NCBI RefSeq assembly: GCF_003597395.2
Contig: NC_133782.1
Location: 1,425,250-1,489,249 of the forward strand
Direction of reading: 5' to 3'
Length of the DNA: 64,000 nucleotides
From: Chelonoidis abingdonii
Lineage: Eukaryota > Chordata > Testudines > Testudinidae
Below the pieces are notes generated by a model. The model searched no databases and was not told the DNA's origin. It saw only the letters and a list, made by a program, of their open reading frames with translations. The position numbers and the translations under genes were made by a program. This document shows positions 10,736-23,800 of this stretch, piece by piece. The first letter of the stretch is position 1, and each line of letters opens with the position of its first letter.

Positions 10736-13700
10736 AGTTGATCCTACACGTCTTAGCACAGTAGGTCCCAATCCTGGCTGGGATCTGTAGATGGTACTGT
10801 AATAATAAATCTCTATGCATTCTCTGTGCTGCCAAGGCCATAACTGAGTAGCAGAAGCCTGGAAGCCCCTCCCAGAAAGTCCTCTCCAGCCATTTTCCTT
10901 CACAAGGCAGCTCAAGGTAGCTGCGGATTTTGGCAAAAAGTATAGCATGCCATGCAGTAACCCAAGAAGGGCACTGGGGCTCCACCCTTCTATCGGAAAC
11001 TTCCGAAGGGGAGGCAACTTTACACATAACTGGGAGCAGGTGCTGAGGGACAGTAGATAGAGGTTAGAGATGCATCTTCCTTCAGTTGGCCATTTCAAGA
11101 TGGTTCTGCCAGCAAATGCCCCCATCAGAGGGGAGTAGAGACAGTTTGAGTTCATGGCCCTGTTGTGTCCCTCTCACTTTCCAGGGAGGCAGGGGGATCA
11201 GTCAACACAGGCATAGTGCGCATTAGTGGTTATTCACGGGGGTTATGGAATAAATTTCTGCTCTCCTTCTAGTTCCCAGAAATAAGTTGTCTCCCTTCTG
11301 GATGCCTAGAAAAAAACAAGAGCATTGGACCCTAAAAACTGCAGAAGTGGGAACTGGGAAAGGCTTGGAGATGTCTGCTTGCTTTGGTTTGGGGGCCCCA
11401 TTCGGCTCTGATGTGGCTCAAGGAGTTTGCTCTCTTTGCCTACTTCTACAGGAATAGAGACTTCCCTAACGCTGATACCCACAGGGCACCTACCTGCACA
11501 TACCTACTGTACACCAATCATCAAACCATCTAACATTGGTGCTTGGCCCTTCAATACTGCGCTCTGCCACTCAGGGTCAACATAGTGCCCGAGGCCTTCA
11601 CCAAGGTGATGGGCATGAAGGGAGCTGCCCTCAGGTTTTGCTAGGATTCCATGCTTAGAGAGGCTTAGCCCTCTTGGCCTTCACCTTCTAGGTAACTTCC
11701 TAGGCAGAGCTTCACTCATGCTTCTGATTGATCTCCTGCAATGAAGGGCCCTGTTCCCAGAGAATCTGGATCTACAGCTCAATGTCCCCCAACAGGTTCA
11801 TTACTGCCTGGGCTGGGATGAGTGAGACTTCGATCTGCTTCTTTCGTAGATGGATGAAAGCCACATTATGCAGGGCGCTTTGGAGGCTGACTTAGTGGAG
11901 CAGAATTTGGTCCAGTATGAGAGTTGGCTTCATATCAGTATGGTGGAGCTATGCACTTTCTGCGGGGTTGGAAGTGATCAGGCGATGAGTTAGCAGCATT
12001 CATCCCAACAGCCATATGAAGCCGAGGACTTCCTTTTCCAACACCAGTGCGTCTTAGTGCTTAGTAGGAAATAAAGCCTAGAAAATATCGAATCCTTGGC
12101 TTGTGAGGGAAGTGTCTTGTTCCCTCTCGAGCTTTTTAATCCCTGCTGTAGGAAAAGGTGCAGAACCCCCTGGGCTCTTAGCTCTGTCTAGAAGGAGATA
12201 TAATTATAGGCAGCAGTAACTGCGGCGAGCTCTGAAAAGGGAAGAAAAAGGCGAGACAGTTTAATATTTTTTTTAGTTCCACAGAAAATTATGCTCAGCA
12301 GGTTTATTCAGTAAAATGTTCTCACCAGATACTTTGCACTATAATGACTTACAAATTACATGCTAATTGTGCTACAGTTAAGTCATTCCACCCTTGAAAG
12401 AACAAGATGGACTGAACTAGAACTGAAGCAGTGTCCACAGATTTTGATAGCTTAAATGGGGATTTGTATTAGTCTGGCATTTGAGTTCAGTTTGAATTGC
12501 ATGGAATTGAATTGAGGGCCAGAGATAATGAGGGGGGGTTAATGTAAAGTATAAGCAGTATAACTATGTTCCCTGGAGGGCATTCAGATTGCAGAATCTG
12601 GCTAAAGTTATGCAGTTGATTGGTCGTCTCGCTGTCTGTATTGTGAGCTTCTTCAGGAACAAGCCAAGAGGCTAAAGTGAGCTTTATAAGCTCCACTGCT
12701 GGGATTGCTGGGTCCTCTAGACAAGTCATGTTGAATGCCCTGTCACACTTCCCAGTTCTAGCTCCCAAAGTTTACTGTAGCTGCAGCCTTATGTTTACTG
12801 ATTCCCTGGAGATGCTAGGCATTGTAGCAAACCGTGAGCTTTTCAGCTATTGCTGATTGGCCGCTCGGTTTACAGATGCACAAATGCATCTCAGCATGTA
12901 GGCAGAAATGAAGAAAACTTCACAGGACAGTGCAGTTGCTTTCTGTATGCAGGTTTGAGCACTCAGCTGTCACCTTGACATGACCTAGATGTAGACCTGC
13001 CCTTTTGCCTGCAGTAGGAACTGTGACCCCATCCGGAAATCAGTCCCAAGCCTGCATTTCAAGGAACATGATGGCAAATCAGTGTGTGAGAGAAGCTGGG
13101 AGATCAGAGTGTCTGTTTTCACTGAGGTGGCAGGATGCATGAAATCGGCTCAGTGCATCTTTGGCATATTATTTAAGAACACAGGCTGCATGGAACAAGT
13201 CATTCTCCTTTGGTAACACTGTATGGGGCCTCCAGTGCCTTTTGGACTCTGAGTGAATTTACCAAGGCCCTTAACGCTGTTTCTTTACAATCTGAAGTGT
13301 ACAAACTAAGATAAAAGATGTGGTGTTAGCTAACACACACTCAAACTCTAGTGGGGACCATAGGAGAAGTCTAGGCTTTCACTTGGCCACCTTAGTATGT
13401 GTTAAAGAACATTAGCTTATGCATTAGCTTAACGTTTCACCTTTAAATCTCAGTTTAGATGGCTTATAGGACTCCCCTAGTGCATGTGGGTCACAGCAGC
13501 ATAGCTAGGTCCTGCTGGGATGTAGGGATGGAATGCCAGGTCTTTGGTGTTTTGTAGTAGTATCTGTCTTCTCCTCTCTCCTTTTGCTTTGGACATTGTT
13601 CCAGTTCACTGTGCAATTGGGCTGCTGTGATTTGTGAGCAAATTGCAAATCTTTACGCTTTAGTCCTAGTCATTCCTGATCCTCCTGGTGACTGATTTAC

Positions 13701-14073
13701 ACCCCCTTTCTCTGTTGGCTGCTCCTGCCAACCCTACAGGCATGTGCTCTGCTCTCCATCCCACAGGCTTTTCTTTTGCTGGGCTGGATGAGGCATTTAA
13801 TGGTGAGTGAGTTGCTGGTGGATACCTAACTCACGGGATGTGCTGAGTGCCTCAGTCATGAAATCACCTCAGGAATGTGGCAGACATCCTCCTTCCTTGC
13901 CTTTCCCCTCTCCCCATGTGAACCTGCGCAACACGGCAGGATGAAGGGAACGAGGGGATGAGCTGCCTACATTAGTGCAGGATCCAAGGCCTAACAGCAC
14001 TTTTCATGTCCATGCCTGAAGTGATGTAGAATGTTCTGGCTTTTAGCTCTATGCTTTCCTTAGGCTGGTCAGG

Positions 14074-14332
14074 GCTGGTTTACATTGGGAATTATCTCAG
14101 CATTGTTACATCTCTCAGGGGGGTGAAAAATCAACAGCCCTGACAGACGTAACTATACTGAGTCTGACCTACCCCACCCCCAGGTGTAGACAGTGCGAGG
14201 CCTGTGGAAGAATTCTTCTATAGTTACCGCCTCTCGGGGAGATGAATTAGCCGTGCTGATGGAAGAACCCCTCTTCTTGGTGTGGTTAGTGTCTACGCTG
14301 AGGTGCTGCAGCAGTTTAAGTGTAGGCAGACC
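14074..14332. mobile_element. Probable non-autonomous DNA transposon (MITE)
   Basis: The block begins GGCTGGTTTACATTGGGA. The reverse complement of its end begins GGTCTGCCTACACTTAAA, so the ends are loosely inverted. Internal text such as TCTCAGGGGGGTGAAAAATC is a motif I recall from a common turtle repeat. The family is not assigned. Confidence 0.5.
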
Positions 14333-15116
14333 TTCAGAATGGTGCAGTGGCATTCGTGACAGTCTGAACTGGTTCTCTCCCACGCTGTTCTGCACTGTCA
14401 GTCCTAGCTCTCCTCGGATGAGAGATATGAACTGCCATATAAGGGAGGAGAAGGGTGTGGAGCATCACTTAAGCCCACTTTGCCATGCTGTGCGGAGAAA
14501 TGTGATCTCTCTACATGGTAGTGGCAGATCCATCATCATCTGTAGCTTTTGAGTCTTCACGTGACACTCTAGGCCTGTCAGTCCTCCCTCATTAGTATGA
14601 GAGGAGCTCATTTTAGTTTCACAGAAGCCCATCTTCTTGCTGTCTTCTCACATCAGCAGGGGGCATCTCAGTGAGTATTGGTGGCAGATTAGAAATGGCA
14701 TCTGAGTCTCATTTGGAGGGTAGCAATTTGACGGCTCAGAGAGACACAAAGTGGAAAGGTGGCTATTTGGTGTTGTACTGCGAGATAGATTAACATTTAA
14801 AGGGGGCTGTGGTTAAAAAAGACTAAAAGAATAAATAGCACCTTAGTACTGTATGTATCTCCCTGCGATGTGTCTCATGAGTTGTATCTGCTTAATTTGC
14901 TGGTACACAGCAATTTTGCCTCACTGTCAGTGTGGCAGAGCCTGTTATAGCTATGGAAGGTAGGAGCATCATCTTTGCTGCTGCCTGCACAGTCAAGCAA
15001 ATAGCTGAGTGCTGCTCCCCAGATCACTTCTTCTTGGTAGCGACGTACGTAAGAGAAATAATGAAGTTGCTTTTATGTGGAGAATATGGGAATTTTTGCA
15101 ATACCTTCATGAACAA

Positions 15117-16010
15117 TGTGTGCCTCAGTTTGTGCTCTCACTTTGTATCCCTACCCACTGAGTGCTAAGGGGTTAATTTCTCTCCGGGATGGGGAGGGTA
15201 AACAGGTGAATATCATGTACGCCTGCCTAGATTGGAGCCAGTTACGCTATCAAGAACTAACTGGAATCAGCACAGGTGAATGGCGTGTCCTGAAGCGACA
15301 ACAGACGTTCCAATGACTGAACAGTAGCTTTCAGCGACTGGGAGCCAAGGAAGCTGACCATATGAACAGAGCGTGGCTCCAACCGAAGACAAAGGATCCA
15401 GAAGTGACCAGACAGTCTGTGGCTGCTGCACATTGTGGGTCAGAGAGTGACTGAGAGACTGATGAAACACAGGAGGCTCGTAAGAGTGAGGGAGATTACT
15501 CTGTTATGGTGTACTCTGACTTACACTTGGCTTTGCCATTCTAACCTGGACCCTCCTATGCTGTAGTCCAGGTGGCTAATAAACGCTGCCTTGTTTTGTA
15601 AAGCCTGTTCTGCCTCCTTGCAGACACTGGCTGCATTGCTCCCTAAAAGGCCCAGATCTCTGTCAGGAATCTGAACTCCTTGGACTCTGTGCAGAGTCAT
15701 GCGACTGTAGTGGGAACACCCACATTGTGTTGCCAGGTGGCTTACCCTGTAAAAAGCTGTGCTGAGGGCCTACTGAATAATGAGGTGTTCCCAAAGAGAC
15801 TGTAAAGGCTGGGGTGTCGAACCCCTGTAAATCCACAACTGGCTGCAGCCCTGGCAGTCTGCAAATCGTACCCATTACTGTGTGCTCAGTGTAAGAATTA
15901 AGTGCTGTCGAGGGCGATAGGCCATGGGGGGTCTTGTGGGGGGATGGAGGAGCTGCTGTGAATGGAACTTTGAGAGCATTTAAAGGGCCAGCACGGTCCC
16001 TAACAGACTA
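15117..16010 (+). mobile_element. Probable solo LTR in the CTNNBL1 intron, + orientation
   Basis: The roughly 0.9 kb block has LTR-like organisation and an AATAAA signal at 15578-15583, followed by GCTGCCTTGTTTTG. I recall the text around it (for example GACACTGGCTGCATTGCTCC) as a widespread turtle LTR. No gag, pol or env follows. The ends are approximate because I cannot see a target duplication. The + orientation poly(A) signal could in principle cause premature polyadenylation in the host intron. Confidence 0.65.
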
Positions 16011-17309
16011 TGTATGCGTCAGATAGGCAGTTGGTGTACTGGGAAGTTAATAGGAGCTGTGGGCGGGCTGTCAGAAGTCGTCCGCCCCCCGAGCATCCCA
16101 GGCATTTGACTGGCAACCATGGCTCTCCAGCCCCAGGGGTGGAGTACGCCTGGAGCTGCAGCATCCCTTGCCATATGGGGGGAAATGTCTGGGCAAGCTG
16201 CACAATGGTGTAGCCACAAGCTCTCCCCACTACAAAGCCCCTACATCCTGGGTCACAGTGAGCTCCTGAAGAGCTGTACTTCAAGGTGTCCAGGCCCCCA
16301 GCAAGGTCTGTGACCCCCTGTAACTGCCACGCCTCCCTCCCCCCATCTCAAACAGGAGAACCCGTTTTGGGTCTGCTATTGGGGCCCTTTGTGCCTGTGG
16401 CATGGTGGGCAAGTGTAGAGGGGAAACAGGACAGTTTGGGCATTCTCCCCTGAACTCAGGAATGAAGTCTGCCCTCAGAGCATAGCTTTACATCTGGAAA
16501 GTTCTCCGTCCCTGCTGGGGCTGCCGCAGAGGTCCTCATACTGCATGGGCGTGTCACTGCATGAGTCGGTCTTCCTGCCCATCTCCCGATCAGGCTTGTT
16601 TTAGTTGGGCTCAGGGATAGTTGTTTTTCCTTTGTGGGGTTGCCAGTGAGTGACAACTCGCATGCAGCACACAGAGCTGTAACATCCCACTCCACAGTGC
16701 TGCCATCCTTCACGAGCACTCTCGGACTGTGAGGCCTGGTGGCATCTGGTGAGCTCTCCAGAAGGTGTTTGCAAGATGCCAGGAAGCCTGTCCTAGTGCC
16801 AACCTCCTGAACTTGAGTGGGAGGAAACTCAGTGCTTGCATAAGATTCAGAAGCCTTTCCACAGGCAGCAACATCCTGCTCTTGAACTCTGCACAGCCAT
16901 GTCTGTGTCCATTCTTCAGAGAGGTGGAGTGTGTTAAAGTTGCCTGGGACTGCTAGAGTCCAGGGTTTTCTGCCACTTGGGCATCCCTGTTTTGTCGATA
17001 ACCCAGTCGCCTTTAAAGCCTTTTCTGAGTCTCGCACACTGAATCTGTCGGAGAGGAGTGACTTATTTCATCCCACATATGGCTGGTCGGGAGATTTGTC
17101 TTCCTTCCCCGTTTCTGAGGCATCCATTGAGTTGTCCTAGTTCCGTGTCTCAGGCATGTTGAGCAGTCATTGAGAAGAGCCCTTGACCATCTGAAGAAGA
17201 AGATTAACGGTAGCAGATGGTGGGACCCTGCAGAGGAAAGCAGGATGGGGGTTTCCAGTCGCACTCGGTTAAGATGCTGAAACCCTGTGTTAAGATGCAG
17301 TGCCAATAT

Positions 17310-17550
17310 TAAGCTCTTGTCTGTGCTAGCAGGGCTTTGCCAGTAGGGCTCGGCTGGCAAACCTGCTCGTGGAGAGCCAGCTTATACTGGCAAGAGCTCT
17401 GTTGCTGGTGTAGCTTATACCTGTTCCCTGAACAAAGTAAGCGCTTACTGCCATTATAATCGTGTCTAGCAAAGAACTCTGTCGGGAGTGTGGTAGTTTT
17501 TAAACCACACGCCTAACTGACAGATGTCGGCAGTATCTATAAGTGTACAT
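17310..17550. repeat. Possible decayed MITE
   Basis: Phrases such as TGCCAGTAGGGCT, CTTATACTGGCAAGAGC and GTGTAGCTTATACCTGTTCC resemble an old turtle DNA-transposon family that has a tail of the AAGTGTAGACCAGGCC type (seen here as AAGTGTACATCAGGCC). The boundaries are uncertain. Confidence 0.35.
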
Positions 17551-17753
17551 CAGGCCTCTGCTGGTCTGAGAGGTGGGCACAGTTAGCTCCAGCCAGGAAC
17601 TGAAGGGGGAGGGAGTCTCTCTCGGAGCCCCGAGACAACAAAGGAGCTAGGGCAGAGGAGGTCCCGGAGGACAACTCTTAAGCGCGGGGCAGGGGCTCAA
17701 CCTGTGGACAGACCCCTTAGCATTGTTAGTATTTTGGGCAGTGGGGAGGAGTG

Positions 17754-17771
17754 GGATGGATGGATGGATGG
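17754..17771. repeat. GGAT tetranucleotide microsatellite
   Basis: Four and a half perfect copies of GGAT. Confidence 0.9.
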
Positions 17772-20043
17772 CTTAGTGCCCCCTTCCCTCCCCCCCCCCC
17801 TTACAGGGTTTTATAGGGCCCTGGTAGCTTGAGTCACTGATGCTGGCCTGGTGTTAAATATCTCACCAGGACACACACTCTGCTTCCCAATAGATGTGTT
17901 AGAGGGGCTATGCATGAGGCATCTGCTGAGGGACACCTCCTGAGCACTGTCGGTGTCCTCTCCAGCAGACGCTGTGCTCAGGAGTTTGTAATGTAAGAGT
18001 CTGTTGCAGAGGTGGGAAGGGTTAATTCTCCTCCTGGTTACTAAGGGACTCTGCCTGTAATTGCACTGCAGAGGTAGGCTCAGAAAGCCAGAAAAAGTTG
18101 GTAGCCGAAATCAGCTTGTGGCACTTGTGACCTTGTGTGCATCTTTGTCTGCAGCACACACACACACAGAGACACACAGGAGGCTCTCCTTGCTGAGCGT
18201 TGCAGGTAGAGTGTACTCGCTGGCGATGGCTCTAATGAGGAAATATTGCTCTGCTGGTTTGTGCCCACCTGCCAGACCACTGCATAATAAATCAAACAAG
18301 CTGCAGAGAGCTAGCAGGGCCTGACAGGCTGCTTCCTTTATTTTCTAAAAAAAACCTCCACTGTGACGATTGTGGAAGGTCACACGTGACAGGAGCTACA
18401 GCTGGTGTCTCTGAAAATGGAGGGCACATATCTGTGAGGTGGGTTTGGTGGGCCTTTCCCAGAAAGGGACTGTCTGAGTTTATTGCTGGGTTATCCTTGG
18501 AGAAAATGTTCTAAGCAGTGTGATGACTTTCCACGGAGATGGGCTAGATGCTGGCAGCTGCCTCCTTTAACCTCCGTACCCTGTGTGTAGGAAAAGTGAG
18601 AACTTCCTTTGGCAGCTTCCCCTACATATTGCTATTGCCTGGGCCTGACAATCTATTGTCGGCTCAGCACACAAGCACTGGGCCCGCCGAGGTCTGCTTA
18701 CAGGTCCAGATGCTTAGCCTTGGGGAAGAGCGGAAGAAATAGTGCCCAGGTTGCTCTCTGTAACCCCTATTGACTGAAGGGGGCACTGACTTGCTTTGAA
18801 AGGAAGCTCTGTGTGGTCTTCCCTGTAGGACAGGAAATCACCATGCTGTAGAACCTTTCAGAGTGGAAGGAGTAAAAGGAGATGAGAGAGGTTCCCAAAG
18901 GATCCTCCTCTGGCCCCTTCAAAAAAAACCAAACAAACCAACCTCACACTTCTCTTATGCCAGATGCTCTTCCTGTCCTGATGGGAACTAATCATGCTGA
19001 AATGAGTGCTTTGGATAACATTCCTTAATGTGCTGTTCTGCATCGACCCCTTGTAGGTCACTGTACCTACAGTGCCCCAAGACTGGCAGAACTTCAGTGA
19101 GTGCAACTGTCACGAAAGCCAGTGGAGCTATGATTATTTATACCAGCTGAGGATCTGCTGTATAAATGTTCCCAGTAAATGAAGCTGGAATAGCCAATAG
19201 TTTAGTGGTGGTGAATCTGCATACTGTGTAGGACCTCTAGGCTTGGTTCTGTCTTGTTCACGTGGCCTCAGAAGCCTGGAGCTCCAATAGACAGGGCTTT
19301 GAGTCTGTTGAGGATTGGTAGCAGCCCTTCACTAAAAAGGGACCTTGAGGAGAGAACTATGCACATTTTTCACATCAAAACTGGAAACAGTTGAAATTGA
19401 TTTTTTTCACATTTTGTCATGGAATCAGAAATCAGCCTGACTTTGAAATACTTATAAACTTGTTACTGAAAAACAAAAACATGATCCTTTGCAGGTGAGC
19501 ACATTTTAGAGACAAAGGGTGAAAGTTTGCTAAAAAGTGAATGGAATTGAGTTAAATTAAATTCATTTTCAAGAGAACTATAATTTTGTAAGAGAAGTAA
19601 ATGAGAACTTGCAGTTTTTGATGCATAAAGTATATCCAATGAAAGAGTATATTGGCAAATTTTTGCAAGTGTGAAAATCCTATGGAATGGAATTGGGACC
19701 ATGTTTGTTTAAAGAACCCACCTCCACGTTTTTTCTAGTTTCGCACAGCCTATTTTATGGGGAAATGTCAGAGATTCTTGGCCTGGAGGAGGATGGTGGA
19801 CACAGTGGCTGAGTTTGAGAGTTTGGGGTATGGGAAAGCAGAGGGATCAGATCCTAGAAGCTCGATCAGAGACTCCATTTCCTAGTGGGGGAAAGCTGGG
19901 AATGTATGGCAAAGCAGATAAACCCTCTATAGTGAGATTACAAAAATGCCAGATACTTTGAACCTTTTGTTACATGTATAGCAATATGGGGGTAGGGTGC
20001 TCTCTTGATCCAGCTGATAACACCTCCTTGTGCCATCCTTCAG

Positions 20044-20181
20044 GATATGGTGCGCCGAGGGGAGATAATAAATGATGATATGGAGGATGAATTCTACCTC
20101 CGTCGCCTAGATGCTGGTCTCTTCATTCTGCAGCTCATCTGTTACATCATGGCAGAGATCTGCAATGCCAACGTCCCCCAG
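20044..20181 (+). CDS. CTNNBL1: CTNNBL1 exon, 46 codons
   Basis: The acceptor CCTTCAG precedes GAT at 20044, and the donor GTAAAG begins at 20182, in phase 0. The exon encodes DMVRRGEIINDDMEDEFYLR and continues RLDAGLFILQLICYIMAEIC before ending NANVPQ. This is a hallmark helical segment of CTNNBL1. From memory, mammals have QHICYIMAE where this copy has QLICYIMAE, and the acidic NDDMEDE tract also varies slightly. The frame is intact. Confidence 0.97.
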
Positions 20182-20806
20182 GTAAAGCACCACCTGCTTC
20201 AGCCATGGGCTTCCAGCCATGACACGCAGGGCTCTGAATCCCCTCCGCTGCTCCTCATCCCTACAGGAATTTCTCTGCACTAGACTTTTTTTTTTTTTTT
20301 TAAGAAATCTGCTCCAATCACAGTTGCACCAGTGGTAACAACTGTGGCTGCACTAATGGGCCAAGAACACCAGCATTGTTACCACCACATCAGCTAGAGC
20401 AGCTGTGAGTAGGGCCAGCAGTCCCAAAGGTGGAAATGTTGGTGCTCTGCCTTACCATTGGAGGTAGTGCCATTTCCCAGAAGTCTCATGTAGGCACCAC
20501 TTAGGTCTCCTGTGAATTCCCACGGAAGCTCATTCTGGCTAGGGGTGTCTCAAACCATATGCCACGGTCCTTTGTGCACACGAATATGGAGCTTTGTGGG
20601 CTGGGGGTGGGCACACCTTTTGCAAACCCACTGGGTGAGCGTTTCAAAACTTGCCTGGCTGTGCACTGAGAGAAGTGGGCTTCTGAACGTAGATGGGAGT
20701 TTAGAACGCTCAGGATTTCTGCTCTTCCGCCAAGAAAATAAGACATTCATGATCTCTCTGCAGCTGTGCTGGGAATGATGTCTGTTCTCTCTTCTCTCCC
20801 TGCCAG
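20182..20806 (+). other. CTNNBL1: Short CTNNBL1 intron (625 bp)
   Basis: The donor is GTAAAG and the acceptor is CTCTCCCTGCCAG, with a good pyrimidine tract. It contains a T homopolymer of about 16 at 20286. No repeat family or RNA gene was recognised. Confidence 0.9.
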
Positions 20807-20879
20807 ATTCGTCAGAGAGTCCATCAGATTCTGAACATGAGAGGCAGCTCCATCAAAATTGTTCGACACATCATAAAGG
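20807..20879 (+). CDS. CTNNBL1: CTNNBL1 penultimate exon (24 codons plus one base)
   Basis: The acceptor CTGCCAG precedes ATT at 20807. The exon encodes IRQRVHQILNMRGSSIKIVR and then HIIK, and ends with a single G before GTGAGT at 20880 (phase 1). That G completes a Glu codon with AG at 25262, giving KEYAENIG, which confirms the exact junction. The sequence is identical or nearly so to the vertebrate CTNNBL1 proteins I know. Confidence 0.97.
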
Positions 20880-23800
20880 GTGAGTTTCTCTTGCTCACTG
20901 GTTTGTAGTACCCCAGTCATGTGCCTTTGCCCAGGGCCGTTCTCCCTGAAATCAAAAGAATAGAGCTTGTTCAGACTTCGCAAAGTTCTAGAAGAGTCTC
21001 ATCTTTTGTTCCCATGGCCCCGCCCCGCACCATCTGTGGCATATCTGTGTCCATGGCATGTTAGTCTTGTTCTTAGCAGCAGATGAATATGGATTAGGGC
21101 ATTAAAGTATCGCTCTTCAGTTTTAAGATGTAGCTGTTGTGATTTGCAGTCCTAGCTTTAATGTAGTGTTTGCAAAAAAGCAGTGCTTATTTGGGCATTA
21201 CCCTCCCAGCTCCAGGCCATCCCATCTCTTCTCCAACATAAATAGTCATCTGGATTGAGGAGCAGGAGGGCAGAGACATGTGGCAGGCTGTAGAGATGAT
21301 CACCTGCAGTAAAGTTCCCCCTCTGACTTGCCACTCCAGGTGACTGGTCTGTTAAGAGCTGGCTAAAACATCTGTAAATTCCCTGACAGCCGAGGCTGCA
21401 ATTCCTTATTGTACAGTGCGGCCATGGCTGGCTGATCCTGAGGAGCTGGGTTGGTATCTATGGGTGCTGGAGGATGAGTCTCTTCCCTCTGAGGGAAGGA
21501 GGAATGTCTCGAATGTGATGTGGGGCTGTGAGTTGTACCACTGTCAGTACAGTGATCAGGGCTGTCCTGGCTCTGAGTCCAGAACAAAGAACAGCGGTTG
21601 GCCTGTCCATTCCACCTGACAGTGTCGGTGCAGACAGGAATTGAGAGAGAGCAGCTGTTTCTTCTCACACCCCTCCCCACCCGTTCAGAGGGGAGGGCAA
21701 GGGTGAGCAGTGCACTGGTGCCATGGGGAAAAGATTGAGGTGATTAGGGACTCCAGGGTCCTTAGGAGTATTCTTCCTGGGGGCTCTGGACACTGTATAG
21801 CTGCTGCGGTGCTGGCAGCCGTGGTGCAGAAGCTGCACATGTAGGAATAACGGGCTAACCTGCGCTCCAGGCTGGTGTTTAGATGTCAGAGGTCGTGCAC
21901 TTTGGGCCAAATTCATCCTTGGTGTCACTCTACTGACTTAACAGGAGTTACCCCAGGAATGAACTTGGGGAAGCTGCCTGCCAGTTGGAGTACTGGGTTT
22001 AGTCTGGGGGAGGAGTCCCAGCACACTGGCCCTGCGTGTCCCCCTTGAGAGGCTAGTGACAAGGAGGGGGAGGATTTCCAGCACTTGGCACAGCAGGAGC
22101 AGGAATCCCACACTGCAAAGTGGCGTAACTCCAGCACCACCCTTGTGGATAGAGCCATTGCTGAAGCCTTCCCCCCGCCAGTGTCTGGCTCACTCACGGA
22201 TTGGGCGCAGTCTGGGATCGCCCCTTCATGCATAGTCTTGCTTTCCACTCCGTGGGCTTCTCTCTTGTTCCATTTTTATTTTCTGGTTTTGCGTGCTAAT
22301 TAGGTGCCTGCTTTTTAGTTTGGTTTTATGGCCTACTTATTCTCCATGTTTCTCTGGCAGCTGATGGTTCCCTGGGGATTGCTGCAAATTGCTTATCATG
22401 CAAGTGAAGCTGTAGGCCTCTGTTCCTCTCATGGTTTTTCAGTGGGGGAGGAGTGGGCAGGGGATAAGTGAATCTCTGCAGATTGACCAGGCAGTCCCCT
22501 GGCCTGTTCTCCTGAAGATCCAGCCGCACTTACAGCTGGAGCATCAGTATTCTCTTCAGGGCTTCAGGAGTACTTGGACGGGGAGGGAGCAGATATTGGA
22601 ATGGAAGTTCGGCCTAGTAGATAAAGCACTGGACTTGGACACAGGGGACCTGGGTTGTGTTTATGCCTTGGCCACTGGCCCGCTGGGTGACCTTGCTGAG
22701 TCACTGCCCTGCCCATGCCTCAGTTTCCCCATCTGTAAAATGAAATTAATGACTCTTTGTAAAGCACTTTGAGACATACTAATGAAAAGTGCTGTATTAA
22801 ATCGTGGTGGTGGTGATATTTTTTAAGCTGATCTCTGCTCAAGGAACAATTGTATAAATAGGGACACTTGCCCTTACAGGGAGGAACATGGACTGGTGAT
22901 TGCTGACCCATAGAGGGGCCATTCTGTCCTGCCTCTGCCCCTTGTCATGCCTTTGCCCCCACCCCCACGTGCACCCTCCCGTGGTTTCCGAATGATGCCC
23001 TGATTGGTGAATGAGGCATCAGAAGCACCTAGACTCTACAGTGATGGGCCACTAGTAAGATAGCTGGGAGGGAGGAATGTGTGTTAAAAGTTAAACCAAA
23101 GCCTGTTCTGTGCTTAACCAAAGAGAAAAGGCAAATGCTTTATAACCGCACAAAATTTGGCCCATGTTCCCTCAGTGTATGTTCTCTGCTGTTTCCAATA
23201 TCCTTTTAGAAACCTGGAAATATTTCCCTGTTGATTTGGACTGTTCTGTAACCATCGTCTTTTCTTTTGGCTAATGAAGCAGAAGCCAATCTTAGGCACT
23301 TTCTGTTTGCACAGCAGCAGCAGTGTGTACAGCTCTGAGGAAGCGCTGGTGAGGCGGGCGCACACACGCCCCATTTAAATAAATACATTAAACCCCATTC
23401 TCATTGGGTTTTTATCTGGTTTTTTTCACTTCGTGTCATCAGCTGGTAGTGACCTAATAAACAATTTCCCAGCAAGTCGTTGTGAGGCTTAGTCTTACAA
23501 AGCTAAATGCTTAGGAGGAAAAAATGCTGCGCTTTGGGCAAAAAACAGAAAATCTGTGACTTGTTCTCACATGGGAGATTTCACTGGCTCGGGGGGTGGG
23601 GGGGAAGGATGGCTGTCAGTGACCCCTGTGGCTATTACATCACTTGAGGCAAGTGCTGCAGGTGTTTTTTCCTTGAACAAACCCTTAATATCTAACTGAG
23701 CTGTGATCCAGCTCTGCTAGTGCCTCCTGCTCTGCAGAAAATGGCCCCAGGTTCCTGCTTGAAGTGAGAGGATCTGAGTAGCCTGGTGTTGTCCCATGGC

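Larger units (their letters stand above)
2075..20043 (+). other. CTNNBL1: Large CTNNBL1 intron (18 kb), repeat-rich
   Basis: The donor is GTATGT and the acceptor ends CCATCCTTCAG. The intron carries a Harbinger transposon (2784-7022), an AC microsatellite (7570), a tRNA-derived SINE (9341), three CR1 tails (9590, 9985 and 10605), a MITE-like block (14074), a probable LTR (about 15117-16010) and a GGAT microsatellite (17754). I saw nothing identifiable in 7023-9180, 10740-14070, 16015-17300 or 17560-20043. These stretches carry scattered short open frames without homology that I know. Confidence 0.85.
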
